A stretch of 64,000 nt of DNA, from positions 1-64,000 of the forward strand of contig NZ_JAVAMB010000013.1 of assembly GCF_030730925.1 (NCBI RefSeq), written 5' to 3'. The notes beneath the pieces are model-generated. The model ran no database searches. It saw nothing but the letters and a program-made list of their open reading frames with translations, and had not been told where the DNA came from. Both the position numbers and the translations under genes were made by a program. This DNA is from Flavobacterium sp. DG2-3. Its GTDB lineage: Bacteria; Bacteroidota; Bacteroidia; Flavobacteriales; Flavobacteriaceae. Shown one piece after another: positions 8,217-16,792 of this stretch. Within the stretch, counting starts at the first letter, position 1. Each line of letters begins with the position of its first letter.

Positions 8217-9791
8217 TTATTTTAACCAACGAGGATCTCCAATATTATTATCAATCAATGTTTGGTTTTGAACTTTGAAATTACCTGTTGCAGGGTCAAC
8301 AAACTGTGGATTTGCCGTTACTCCTGATGCATCAACTTTATTTAAGGCAATTGAAGCATCCATAAAACTTGGCGCTGCATAATAGTAATTTTTACTAAAT
8401 GTTGGTGTCTCTGTAGCTGCCTGATTTGTATAGATAGCCGTTGTTGACACGATCAATGTATTCATTACAGTCGAGCTGTTATCTAAGAATCTCACATACA
8501 AAATTCTTTTCGGTGCTGCTGTACTTGAAACATTATAAAGTGTACAGCTTTGTATTGAAGTTGTAGTTTTTAAACCGGTACCAGAAAAACCTCCATTAGC
8601 AGGAAGAACTGCATCTACCCTAACAAAATCACGTCCTGTAGAACAAGAATCAAACGTACTGTTTTTAAGCAGTATACTTGCAACATATGTATTTCTAAAA
8701 TCGATAAAATCAGCTCCTGCATTTGTATTTACAGATTTCACAATACTATTGTCAACCGTAAATGAATTTAATTTTGAATTTGATACACTCGCCGCCATTA
8801 AAGCACGTGTATAATCATGAACATTACATTTACTGATTAAAATATCTCCATAATTAGATGCTCCTGAAATAGTTACCACTGCTGCATTAGTTAACGCTGT
8901 TCCGTGTAATTCTAAATCTACCAGAGAAAGATTAACAAGACCTGCATTTACAGTGAATTTAACATTCAGTTTTGGTTTGTTTTCTGGTCTTACCCCTCTA
9001 ATGATAAGTGTTTTATTTAGAATCACCTCTCCTGTTGTTTGATAAATACCCGGCATAAGCAATAATCTAGATCCTGCTGACGCTTGAGCTATTTTTGCAT
9101 TTAAGTCGTCTCCTGGATTTACTATAATACCATTTTTAAGATCAACACCACTCGTAAAAGTTAGTATTCCTCTAGTTTTAGTTCCATTTTTTAAAGTAGC
9201 AGTATAATCAGTTTCTGGGGTTAATCCTGTAACGATTGCTACTCCAGCCGTTTTTTCTTCTGCCGTTATAGTATGCGTTATATTACCTGGCTGAACTAAA
9301 ATTTGAGTTACATTGCTGTTTGGTGTCCATCGTACTGTAACAGACTCTCCTTGGATTTCTTCTGCTTTAATAGGGAAGAAAATCTGCTCAGATAATGTCG
9401 TTGCAGTTGTAACCGACCATTTAGAATCTTCAAGACCAGCAGCGCTTACCGCTTTTACTCTGATCGAATAGGTTGTTTCTCCTTCTAAAGCTACTTGAAT
9501 TGGAAGTTGGTCTGGCGAAACATTTAATGATTTAAAAATGGTCTTAAACTCTGGATCATCTGGACTAAATTCTACCACATAATGATCTACATTTTCATCC
9601 GTTTTAACGTTCCAGTTTAATTCAACTGTAGTCGAATTTCTAATTTTGGATGTAAGTCCAATTGGAGAAAATTCTCTTGTATTACCTATACCGTCTAACA
9701 ACTCTTCATTATAACTTTCGCAGCCAGAAACTGAAATTGCAAGTAATAATAGGGTTATTAGTCCTCTAAATATATATTTTGTTTTCATCAT
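8217..9791 (-). CDS. SusE-position surface lipoprotein with FN3 domains and beta-helix (DUF4957/DUF5123)
   Basis: 524 residues. A lipoprotein signal peptide ends at the Cys in SVSGCES (about residue 24). Two fibronectin type III-like domains follow (about 45-130 and 135-215), with the typical WTPNSNVTQILV and TPETDYTATL strands. A parallel beta-helix region (about 225-520) contains IRGVRPENKP, and the protein ends in NNIGDPRWLK, an ending I associate with DUF5123 proteins. Such proteins are the third surface component of SusCD loci, probably binding glycan next to SusD, often in pectin-related loci. No catalytic role is evident. It is the last gene of the SusCD operon, 27 bp after SusD, and ends against a strong terminator. 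Confidence 0.85.
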   Translation of the reverse strand: MMKTKYIFRGLITLLLLAISVSGCESYNEELLDGIGNTREFSPIGLTSKIRNSTTVELNWNVKTDENVDHYVVEFSPDDPEFKTIFKSLNVSPDQLPIQVALEGETTYSIRVKAVSAAGLEDSKWSVTTATTLSEQIFFPIKAEEIQGESVTVRWTPNSNVTQILVQPGNITHTITAEEKTAGVAIVTGLTPETDYTATLKNGTKTRGILTFTSGVDLKNGIIVNPGDDLNAKIAQASAGSRLLLMPGIYQTTGEVILNKTLIIRGVRPENKPKLNVKFTVNAGLVNLSLVDLELHGTALTNAAVVTISGASNYGDILISKCNVHDYTRALMAASVSNSKLNSFTVDNSIVKSVNTNAGADFIDFRNTYVASILLKNSTFDSCSTGRDFVRVDAVLPANGGFSGTGLKTTTSIQSCTLYNVSSTAAPKRILYVRFLDNSSTVMNTLIVSTTAIYTNQAATETPTFSKNYYYAAPSFMDASIALNKVDASGVTANPQFVDPATGNFKVQNQTLIDNNIGDPRWLK

Positions 9792-9818
9792 AATAACTTA
9801 ATTAATTTATTAAAGATT

Positions 9819-11633
9819 TTAATAACCAAAATCATTTTTTAACTGGCCATTACTTCCATCAAGAAATACTTGCCAAATTGGCCAATATTGTCTGTTATCA
9901 GGATTAACACCCGCTTTATACAATGAACTTATCTTTGCATCAGCAGCTGTGCCTGTCCATTTCCAATCAAAAGATGTATATGATGCTCCAGGATTTGAAG
10001 TTTCTCCTCTATTCAATCCGTAAATGTCTAAGCTTACATTATCTGATTTATATTTATAGTATAAAGTTGCAGGCACGTCAGCATATTCGCCAGTACGAGC
10101 AGATAAGTTTACCATTTTTTCTTTAGCCTTGTCTAAGTTTGTTTTAAGCAAATTCCAACGAATAAGAGCTTGTTTACGTTCCATTTCTCCTGTAAACTCA
10201 AATTTATTTTCTTCAACAAGAGCATTAAACATTGCTTCTTTACTGCTTAAATTATTTACATAGTTTTCTACTTTCACAGCTTGATCTGCTGAAGAAAATG
10301 ATCTTCTTCTAATTTCTTTTAAATAAGGCATCGCAGCACCAGGACCTTCTAACTCATTTGCTGTTTCAGCTGCAATAAGAAGCACTTCAGCATAACGCAT
10401 GTACATTTTATTAACACCATCATCATTATCTGAAGTTACTCTACGATTCATCCACTCGTAACGGTATTTACCAAAACACCAAGTGTCTAATGCAACTAAC
10501 TCCTGTTTAGCAATAGGATATGGACTTGCAGGCACAGCAGTACCCCATTTGTAAGGCACGCAAGTAACATCTCTACGTAAATCTGTTTGGTCATAATCAT
10601 AGAAAACAAATGGCAAAGGACCTGCTACACCTCCACGATTTGCTCCATTTTGCTGGAATTGATCACTTACAGAAGTATGTTTTACTGCAAACGTAAACAA
10701 CATACGGCCACGACCATCAGCAAAAGGAAGTTCCCAAAGAGATTCTCCTCCAGCAGTAGTAATTTCTTGATTGTATTTTCTCCATAATCCTTCAAAAGTA
10801 GTTTCTAAATGAGCAGAACCGCTTTGAATCACTTCACGAGACTCTTTTAATGCCAATGCGTACATATTAGCAACTGAAAGTTCTGGATCAGTACTTCTTC
10901 TTACTCCGTCAGGATATTGCTGATAACCACTTGCTACCAAAGCCAAACGTGCTCTAAATGCTTTTACAAAAGCTTTATTTACATGTTCAACAGTGCTTGT
11001 ATAAGAAGTTTCATTTGGCCATGCAACCAATGTTGATGCTTCTCCCAAATCTGCAATTAATTGCTTATAAATAACATCTCTGCTTGTTTTTGGCAAATAT
11101 AAAGTTGCAGTAGTAATAGGTTCAAATCGAGCAGGAACATCTCCCCATGCTTTAAGCAAATCAGCATAATAAATAGCTCTCAATGTTAAAGCCTCTCCTA
11201 ATAACTGCCCCATTTCTGTTCCAGGTTTAGGATCTCCATATTGACGCATACCAGTAATGCAAACATTCGCACGTTCAATACCTGAAAACATCATTGAATA
11301 CGCATTATTCGTTGTATTCATCTCTGTATTACTTGGCTTAGCATCGTAAACACATAAATCTGCTTTATCACCTGCTGTTTGCGAAGTGTTGTACCATTCT
11401 GTATCTGTATTTAATCCGTAATATGGTAAAAATCTTCCTCTATAAGAGTTAGTCTCTGCAAATGGCACTTTTATTCCGTCAACGGCTCCCTTTGCAAGAT
11501 CTGGTTCAGAAAAGATCAATGATGGATCTAATGTTGATGGTGCATCTGTATCTAAATAATCGTCTTCAAATTGCTGGCAAGAACTAAATAGACTACAAAT
11601 TATCAATCCCGCTATTATTATTTTATGTTTCAT
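9819..11633 (-). CDS. SusD/RagB family nutrient-binding outer membrane lipoprotein
   Basis: 604 residues. The lipoprotein signal ends at the Cys in LFSSCQQFEDDYLD (about residue 19); the residues DDYLD after it are typical for the family. The helical SusD_like N-terminal part with ALTLRAIYYADLLKAWGDVP (about 146-165) forms TPR-like helices, and the RagB/SusD C-terminal domain contains YMRYAEVLLIAAETANE (about 410-426) and GEMERKQALIRW. SusD caps the SusC channel and binds oligosaccharide at the cell surface. It lies 16 bp downstream of the SusC gene and is clearly co-transcribed. The substrate is unknown. Confidence 0.95.
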   Translation of the reverse strand: MKHKIIIAGLIICSLFSSCQQFEDDYLDTDAPSTLDPSLIFSEPDLAKGAVDGIKVPFAETNSYRGRFLPYYGLNTDTEWYNTSQTAGDKADLCVYDAKPSNTEMNTTNNAYSMMFSGIERANVCITGMRQYGDPKPGTEMGQLLGEALTLRAIYYADLLKAWGDVPARFEPITTATLYLPKTSRDVIYKQLIADLGEASTLVAWPNETSYTSTVEHVNKAFVKAFRARLALVASGYQQYPDGVRRSTDPELSVANMYALALKESREVIQSGSAHLETTFEGLWRKYNQEITTAGGESLWELPFADGRGRMLFTFAVKHTSVSDQFQQNGANRGGVAGPLPFVFYDYDQTDLRRDVTCVPYKWGTAVPASPYPIAKQELVALDTWCFGKYRYEWMNRRVTSDNDDGVNKMYMRYAEVLLIAAETANELEGPGAAMPYLKEIRRRSFSSADQAVKVENYVNNLSSKEAMFNALVEENKFEFTGEMERKQALIRWNLLKTNLDKAKEKMVNLSARTGEYADVPATLYYKYKSDNVSLDIYGLNRGETSNPGASYTSFDWKWTGTAADAKISSLYKAGVNPDNRQYWPIWQVFLDGSNGQLKNDFGY

Positions 11634-11649
11634 TTTGTTGTCTTTTAAA

Positions 11650-14600
11650 TTAGAAATTAAGATTCATTCCAAAAATCATTTGTCTGCTTCTTGGATAAGG
11701 ACTTGAATCAACCCCTGGTGTCAGCGGGTTTTTTCTTCTGGTTGAAACTTCAGGATCAGAACCTGAGTAGTTCGTCCAAACAAAAACATTGCTTGCCGTC
11801 AAATAGAATCTTAATTTAGAAATTCCTAGTTTAGATGTAAACATTTCAGGAGTTGTATATCCTAATGTTAAAGTATTCAATCTTAAAAATGATGCGTCTT
11901 CAACTGCCCAATCTGTAAATATTGCAGTTCTCATGTATGGAGACCACATTGTTGTATTAGCATTAAGAGCTGCTAAAGCTTCAGGATTATCTGTTACTAA
12001 TTGACCTGTCGTTGGATCTAAATTCGTCCATCTTTTTCCATCTGCCATTTCAGAATTAAGGTTTTTATATTTTCCTGAAGCTGTAGCTGTCGAAAATTCG
12101 ATTTTATCAGCATTATACACTTCATTACCAATGCTCCAGTTAAAAGCTGCCATTAAATCAAATCCATAAGCATTTCCATTGATTACAAAACCTCCTGAGC
12201 TTTTAGGATTAACGTTTCCGATAATTGTTTTATCATTTATATCTACTTTACCATCTCCGTTAACATCTTTCAATTTCATGTCTCCAGGTTTAAGACCGTT
12301 ATTGTCTCCTACTAAAGTACCAGCAGTAGGAATTACTCCGCTTTTCAGAACATATTTTCCACCTACATAATCAAAATCAGAAACCTCATATCTTCCATCA
12401 TTTTTATACCCATACATAGCACCTAACGAAGAACCGACTGATATAAGGTAGTCATCTCCGATTTGTGAAGAAGCCCAACCCGTTGCCTGTCCGAAATCGC
12501 TCATAACACCTAGCGAGTTAATACGATTTTTGTTTACCGCCATATTCAATGAAAAATTCAAACCGTATTTCGCTTTTTCAATAGCTACAACATTTACAGT
12601 TGCTTCGAAACCTGTATTTTGTGTTTCTCCCATATTACGGTATTGATAATCGTATCCAGATCCTGGAACTGGGAAATTAATTAACAAGTCGCTGGTAACA
12701 TTTTTGTAGACATCAAAATTACCACTTAAACGGTTTTTGAAAAATCCGAAATCTAAACCAAAGTTTTGAGTTACTGTTGTTTCCCATTTCAAGTCAGGGT
12801 TAGGCATTGTTTTAGAAGGCGCCCAAACACTCGTAACACCGTTTATCCATGTAGTACCTGTAGATTGAAAAATTTGAATTTGCTGCCCAACAGGTATATT
12901 ATTATTTCCTGCTTCACCATAACTTGCTCTTACTTTTAAAAGACTTAGCCAAGATTTATTTTTCAAGAAATTTTCTTCTGAAATTTTCCATCCTGCTGCA
13001 AAAGCTGGGAAATATCCCCAACGGTTTCCATCTAAGAATTTACTAGATCCGTCTGCACGAAAAGTAGCAGAGAATATGTAACGATTTTTGTAATCATAGT
13101 TTGCACGTCCAAAAAATGATAATAATTTATCATCTGGATTATAGTAATTATCTACTAATTGCGGTGTTCCCTGACTTGTAAGTGTTTTTGCTTTTTCAAA
13201 ATCAAAAAACGTTGGATATCCATGAATAGTAGTTGTTACAGTATTTGATTTGTATTCAATACTTTCTTGACCAAGAAGCGCAGTCAAATGATGGTCTTCT
13301 CCCATTATTTTTTTGAAATCGTAATTCAACGTATTAGCGTTTCTAAAACGTCTTTCTTTACTATCCCCCATAATCATAGCAGGCATATCTTGCAAAGTTG
13401 CTATTGGAGAGTTTGCTACGTAATAAGTAGTTAGCCCGTAGAAACGATAATCTAAATTGTTATAATTATCAAGACCTAAATCTACTTTCAACTTTAAGTT
13501 GTCTACAATTTCCCAACCGAAAGTTCCTAACATATTAAAGTTTTTACGAAACTGCTGACGCTCATTATCCGAAACAGATGAAAAAGGATTAATTAACACA
13601 TCCGATCCATCTCCGGCTACATCCTCAGAAGTCAATCCTGATACTGGAATTGGAGCATATCCTACAATTGTTCTCATACGTGAATCTGCAGACGATTTTT
13701 CATTTTGCTCATTCACACCACCACCATCAATCTCAGTATCTGAATAACGTACCGTAAAACCGACATCAATTTTATCACTTAGTTTACTATTTAAAGCTAA
13801 CGAAAGGTTGTTTCTTTTATAATTTGAACCTATCATGATTGCCTTTTCATCATAATGAGCGTAATTAAAATTATAATTAAGCTTATCTGTTCCGCCTCTA
13901 ATTCCTAAATCACGGCTTTGCACTTCACCTGTGCGTCCAAAAATCTGCTTTTGCCAATTATCTCCTTTTAAACCTTTGTACATATCCTGATCCTGCCAAT
14001 TTCCAAAATACTTAGTATATGAATCTGGGTCAGAAGGCACTTTTGTTCCGCTTTGAGAAAGTAATGCATATTCGTATTGCCATTTAGTATAATCTTCAGG
14101 CGACAAAACATCAATTTCTTTCGCCATAGTTTTCATACCATAGAACATATTGAAGTTTACTGCCATTTTTCCGTCTTTACCTCTTTTTGTTGTAATAAGA
14201 ATTACTCCATTTGCACCACGAGATCCGTAGATTGCAGTTGAAGCAGCATCTTTTAAAACCGTCATTGAGTCAATATCAGAAGAAGAAATATCATTCATAT
14301 TGTTGATCGGAAATCCGTCTACAATAATTAATGGCGAAGCATCTTGAGTAAGAGATCCTCCTCCACGAACTCTAATTTTAATATCTGCATCTGGAGAACC
14401 TTCTGATGCCGTTACCTGCACACCCGCAATTCTACCCGTTAACGCTTCAGCGACATTGGCTACAGGCACTTTTTTAAGATCAGTACCAGAAATCGTAGAA
14501 ACAGCTCCAGTCAAATCAGATTTCTTAGAAGTTCCATACCCAATTACAACAACTTCATTTAAGCTATTAGAATCTTCAGACATCGTTGCATTTACTTTTG

Positions 14601-14895
14601 TTTTTCCGTCAGCTGAAATGTCAATGGTTTTAAATCCTATAAAAGAAAAACTTAAGACCGCTTTAGGGTTGGTAAGCTTTATTTTATAATGTCCGTCAAA
14701 ATCGGTAGAAGTTCCGTTCTTAGTTCCTTTCTCTAAGACGTTTACCCCAGGAAGAGAAAGTCCCGCGGCATCCTTCACGGTTCCCTCTATCGTTGTGCCC
14801 TGTGCGTGTACTTGACTACCGATCAATAAGCACAGTAAGAAAACAAGTTTAAAGCAAAAATTTGCTCCTTTGTTTAATAGTTCTTTAAAGTTCAT
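11650..14895 (-). CDS. SusC/RagA family TonB-dependent outer membrane transporter
   Basis: 1081 residues, a usual SusC length. Signal peptide (about 1-31, ending in SQVHAQ), then a carboxypeptidase D regulatory-like domain (GTVKDAAGLSLPGVNVLEKG), a plug beginning VVVIGYGTSKKSDLTGAVS (about 117-135) and the conserved SASTAIYGSRGANGVILITT-type segment (about 217-236). A 22-strand barrel makes up the rest and ends in IFGMNLNF with a C-terminal Phe. It imports oligosaccharides with energy from TonB. It is first in an operon with SusD and the beta-helix lipoprotein. A 5' leader of about 200 nt is predicted, because the best -7 box lies at 15104-15111 with a LacI-type operator just downstream. Confidence 0.95.
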   Translation of the reverse strand: MNFKELLNKGANFCFKLVFLLCLLIGSQVHAQGTTIEGTVKDAAGLSLPGVNVLEKGTKNGTSTDFDGHYKIKLTNPKAVLSFSFIGFKTIDISADGKTKVNATMSEDSNSLNEVVVIGYGTSKKSDLTGAVSTISGTDLKKVPVANVAEALTGRIAGVQVTASEGSPDADIKIRVRGGGSLTQDASPLIIVDGFPINNMNDISSSDIDSMTVLKDAASTAIYGSRGANGVILITTKRGKDGKMAVNFNMFYGMKTMAKEIDVLSPEDYTKWQYEYALLSQSGTKVPSDPDSYTKYFGNWQDQDMYKGLKGDNWQKQIFGRTGEVQSRDLGIRGGTDKLNYNFNYAHYDEKAIMIGSNYKRNNLSLALNSKLSDKIDVGFTVRYSDTEIDGGGVNEQNEKSSADSRMRTIVGYAPIPVSGLTSEDVAGDGSDVLINPFSSVSDNERQQFRKNFNMLGTFGWEIVDNLKLKVDLGLDNYNNLDYRFYGLTTYYVANSPIATLQDMPAMIMGDSKERRFRNANTLNYDFKKIMGEDHHLTALLGQESIEYKSNTVTTTIHGYPTFFDFEKAKTLTSQGTPQLVDNYYNPDDKLLSFFGRANYDYKNRYIFSATFRADGSSKFLDGNRWGYFPAFAAGWKISEENFLKNKSWLSLLKVRASYGEAGNNNIPVGQQIQIFQSTGTTWINGVTSVWAPSKTMPNPDLKWETTVTQNFGLDFGFFKNRLSGNFDVYKNVTSDLLINFPVPGSGYDYQYRNMGETQNTGFEATVNVVAIEKAKYGLNFSLNMAVNKNRINSLGVMSDFGQATGWASSQIGDDYLISVGSSLGAMYGYKNDGRYEVSDFDYVGGKYVLKSGVIPTAGTLVGDNNGLKPGDMKLKDVNGDGKVDINDKTIIGNVNPKSSGGFVINGNAYGFDLMAAFNWSIGNEVYNADKIEFSTATASGKYKNLNSEMADGKRWTNLDPTTGQLVTDNPEALAALNANTTMWSPYMRTAIFTDWAVEDASFLRLNTLTLGYTTPEMFTSKLGISKLRFYLTASNVFVWTNYSGSDPEVSTRRKNPLTPGVDSSPYPRSRQMIFGMNLNF

Positions 14896-15061
14896 GGTTG
14901 ATTGTTTAAGTTATTAATGTTTTTTCTTTTTGGTTTAAGTGGTTTTTTGTGGTTACTTTCAATTCATTTTTTAGTTAATTTTTGTGGTTTTATTTTAACA
15001 ATACTTTATTTATAACTGTATTAAAGCTTTACGGTTAGTACATTTTCAGCCTTTTTTACTT

Positions 15062-15069
15062 AATCGATT
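15062..15069. promoter_or_regulatory. AATCGATT half-conserved operator copy (downstream site)
   Basis: The palindromic core AATCGATT matches the centre of the strong site at 15090-15103 but lacks its outer TGT/ACA arms. It lies about 30 bp downstream of the main operator in the SusC leader, a spacing close to three helical turns. Confidence 0.4.
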
Positions 15070-15089
15070 TCGAAACAAAGAAAAAAAGT

Positions 15090-15103
15090 TGTAATCGATT
15101 ACA
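15090..15103. promoter_or_regulatory. LacI-family-type operator at the SusC promoter
   Basis: The perfect 14-bp palindrome TGTAATCGATTACA fits the general LacI/GalR operator form TGnAAnCGnTnnCA. It abuts the -7 box at 15104-15111 on the downstream side, covering the predicted start of transcription, which is where a repressor would block. No LacI-type gene is present in this window, so the regulator would be encoded elsewhere. Confidence 0.6.
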
Positions 15104-15111
15104 CAAACATA
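15104..15111 (-). promoter_or_regulatory. Candidate -7 box of the SusCD operon
   Basis: On the minus strand this reads TATGTTTG, an exact TAnnTTTG match, and runs directly into the operator palindrome. The -33 region is T/A-rich without a clear TTG, which fits a promoter needing an activator or one of modest strength. Confidence 0.5.
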
Positions 15112-15278
15112 GATATTTTTTCGAAATGAAAAATAAAAATTCCCAAAAATTTCATAAAAAAAATTACAAATTAAAAATTATATCCGCTTTTTATGTTACA
15201 TATATAATTTATACGAATATAAAATATTAAATATATTATTATTAATCGTTCATTTGATTCGATTTTTGCAAAAAAAAC

Positions 15279-15286
15279 AATCGATT
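15279..15286. promoter_or_regulatory. Distal AATCGATT operator copy
   Basis: The core lies in acAATCGATTACAT, so one outer arm (TACA) is also kept. It is about 190 bp upstream of the main operator. A distant auxiliary site is typical for tetrameric LacI-family repressors that loop DNA. Confidence 0.45.
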
Positions 15287-15475
15287 ACATGAATATTAAT
15301 TACGAAATTTTTAGGTGTTAATTTCACACTTAAAAAGTTAAAATAGTACTAAAAAAGTTTTTGCGAACTGGAAATATCAGTAAAATTTTATAGTGATTTT
15401 ACCTATAAAAAAGATTTAATGGAGAGGGAAAAAGTAATTTTGACTATAAGTTTCGTTATTTTCAAAACAAAAAAA

Positions 15476-15500
15476 AGCCCTTAAACAAACGTTAAGGGCT
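15476..15500 (-). terminator. Intrinsic terminator of the MFS gene
   Basis: agcccttaa pairs with ttaagggct around a 7-nt loop. On the minus strand the stem is followed by a run of T, as required to end the MFS transcript. Confidence 0.85.
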
Positions 15501-15522
15501 AAAAAGAATGTAATTTTTAGAG

Positions 15523-16689
15523 TTAGATAGGCTGTACTCGAACCTGTTTTTGATGTAACCTCATCAAGATGAAAGTAATAATCATTCCGATCACAGACAT
15601 TACAACTCCTATAAGATTTGGAGAAGAATAGCTAAATCCAGCCGCCAATGGTAACCCGCCTAAAAATGCTCCTAATGCATTACCTATATTGAAGCTTCCC
15701 TGCAATGACGCCGAAGCAATCATCTCTGCTCCTTTTGCTGTACGAATCATCAGCATCTGAATTGGCGCAATAACCGAGAATGAAATAGCTCCAGTTAAGA
15801 AAGTCAGGAATAAAGACATATATTGATTGAACGAGAAGAAATAAACTAAAACCAAATCGGTCGACATAACAAGTAAGAGCGCCAGAGTTGTAGGAGCCGG
15901 TGAAAAACGATCTGCTAGTTTTCCTCCAACAAAATTACCGACAACCATTCCTAATCCCGCTAGAATCAAGATTGATGAAACATCTTCTGGCGAAAATTTG
16001 GAGACATTAATTAATAAGGGAGCAATATAACTGATCCAAGCAAATAAACCTCCAAAACCAATTGCCGTGATTCCGATGATTAACCAAGCTTCTGTTTTCT
16101 TAAAAAATTGAAGTTGTGTTTTCATATTTACGCTTTCTCCCTTTTCAAGATTTGGCATCCATAAATAAATGGCTAAAAAGGTCAATAAACCAACAATAGC
16201 AATTAATACAAAAGTATAACGCCAGATAAAATGGTGGCCAATATAGGTACCAATTGGCACTCCTATTAAATTAGCAATGGTTAATCCTGCAAACATTATC
16301 GAAATTGCCTGCGCTTCTTTTCCTTTATCTGCCAAACGGCTTGCGACTACAGCACCCACTCCGAAGAATGCTCCGTGTGGCAATCCAGATAAAAATCGAG
16401 AAGCAAATAATACATTATAATCAGGAGCAATAATGGACAAAGCATTAAAAACGGCCAGCATTAAAGCCAAAATTAAAAGCATTTTTTTAGGCGCATAATT
16501 TCTTCCTGCGATTACTAATAAAGGCGCTCCAATAACAACTCCAAGCGCGTAAGCTGAAATTAAATATCCAGCAACGGGAATAGAGACTTTCATATCTGAA
16601 GCAATATCTGGGAGTAATCCCATCATTACAAATTCTGTAATTCCAATAGTTAACCCTCCTAAAGAGAGTGCAATAAGACTTTTTTTCAT
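15523..16689 (-). CDS. MFS transporter, DHA1 drug/sugar efflux type (AraJ/YdhP-like)
   Basis: 388 residues with 12 predicted membrane helices. The N-terminal segment LGGLTIGITEFVMMGLLPDIA (helix 1) and the motif SRFLSGLPHGAFFGVGAVVASRLAD (about 94-118) are characteristic of the AraJ/YdhP/Bcr-like DHA1 group, which exports sugars, nucleosides or drugs by proton antiport. The helix 2-3 loop holds GRNYAPKKML, a variant of the MFS motif A. It is transcribed divergently from an AraC regulator 103 bp away, and the two share a compact palindromic control region, so the regulator probably controls this pump. The substrate is unknown. Confidence 0.9.
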   Translation of the reverse strand: MKKSLIALSLGGLTIGITEFVMMGLLPDIASDMKVSIPVAGYLISAYALGVVIGAPLLVIAGRNYAPKKMLLILALMLAVFNALSIIAPDYNVLFASRFLSGLPHGAFFGVGAVVASRLADKGKEAQAISIMFAGLTIANLIGVPIGTYIGHHFIWRYTFVLIAIVGLLTFLAIYLWMPNLEKGESVNMKTQLQFFKKTEAWLIIGITAIGFGGLFAWISYIAPLLINVSKFSPEDVSSILILAGLGMVVGNFVGGKLADRFSPAPTTLALLLVMSTDLVLVYFFSFNQYMSLFLTFLTGAISFSVIAPIQMLMIRTAKGAEMIASASLQGSFNIGNALGAFLGGLPLAAGFSYSSPNLIGVVMSVIGMIITFILMRLHQKQVRVQPI

Positions 16690-16726
16690 TTTGATTTACT
16701 ATAGAAAGGAATAGATTTCTACGATG

Positions 16727-16734
16727 CAAATTTA
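16727..16734 (-). promoter_or_regulatory. Candidate -7 box of the MFS gene
   Basis: On the minus strand it reads TAAATTTG, matching TAnnTTTG, 37 bp upstream of the ATG at 16689. It overlaps the palindrome at 16732-16744 by three bases. Confidence 0.5.
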
Positions 16735-16744
16735 ACGCCGTTAA
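16732..16744. promoter_or_regulatory. Palindromic operator between divergent MFS and AraC promoters
   Basis: TTAACG and CGTTAA flank a single central C. The site lies between two divergent TAAATTTG boxes and overlaps the one for the MFS gene, so a dimer bound here could act on both promoters. Binding by the neighbouring AraC protein is inferred. Confidence 0.45.
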
Positions 16745-16759
16745 CCTGAAAATAAATTG

Positions 16760-16767
16760 TAAATTTG
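16760..16767 (+). promoter_or_regulatory. Candidate -7 box of the AraC gene
   Basis: TAAATTTG fits TAnnTTTG and stands 25 bp before the ATG at 16793, mirroring the box of the divergent MFS gene. Confidence 0.5.
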
Positions 16768-16792
16768 TGATATAAAATTGTACATTTAAGTT

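Larger units (their letters stand above)
14896..15522. promoter_or_regulatory. SusC upstream control region, no genes
   Basis: This gap of about 630 bp is very AT-rich and holds no credible gene. It contains three copies of the palindromic word AATCGATT (15062-15069, 15093-15100, 15279-15286), a TAnnTTTG box on the minus strand at 15104-15111, and the terminator of the MFS gene at 15476-15500. Its layout is that of a repressor-controlled promoter for the SusCD operon. Confidence 0.6.

Noticed and set aside
14896..15522. Riboswitch in the SusC leader
   Set aside because: The 200-nt leader is almost purely A/T with no stable helices other than the operator palindromes.
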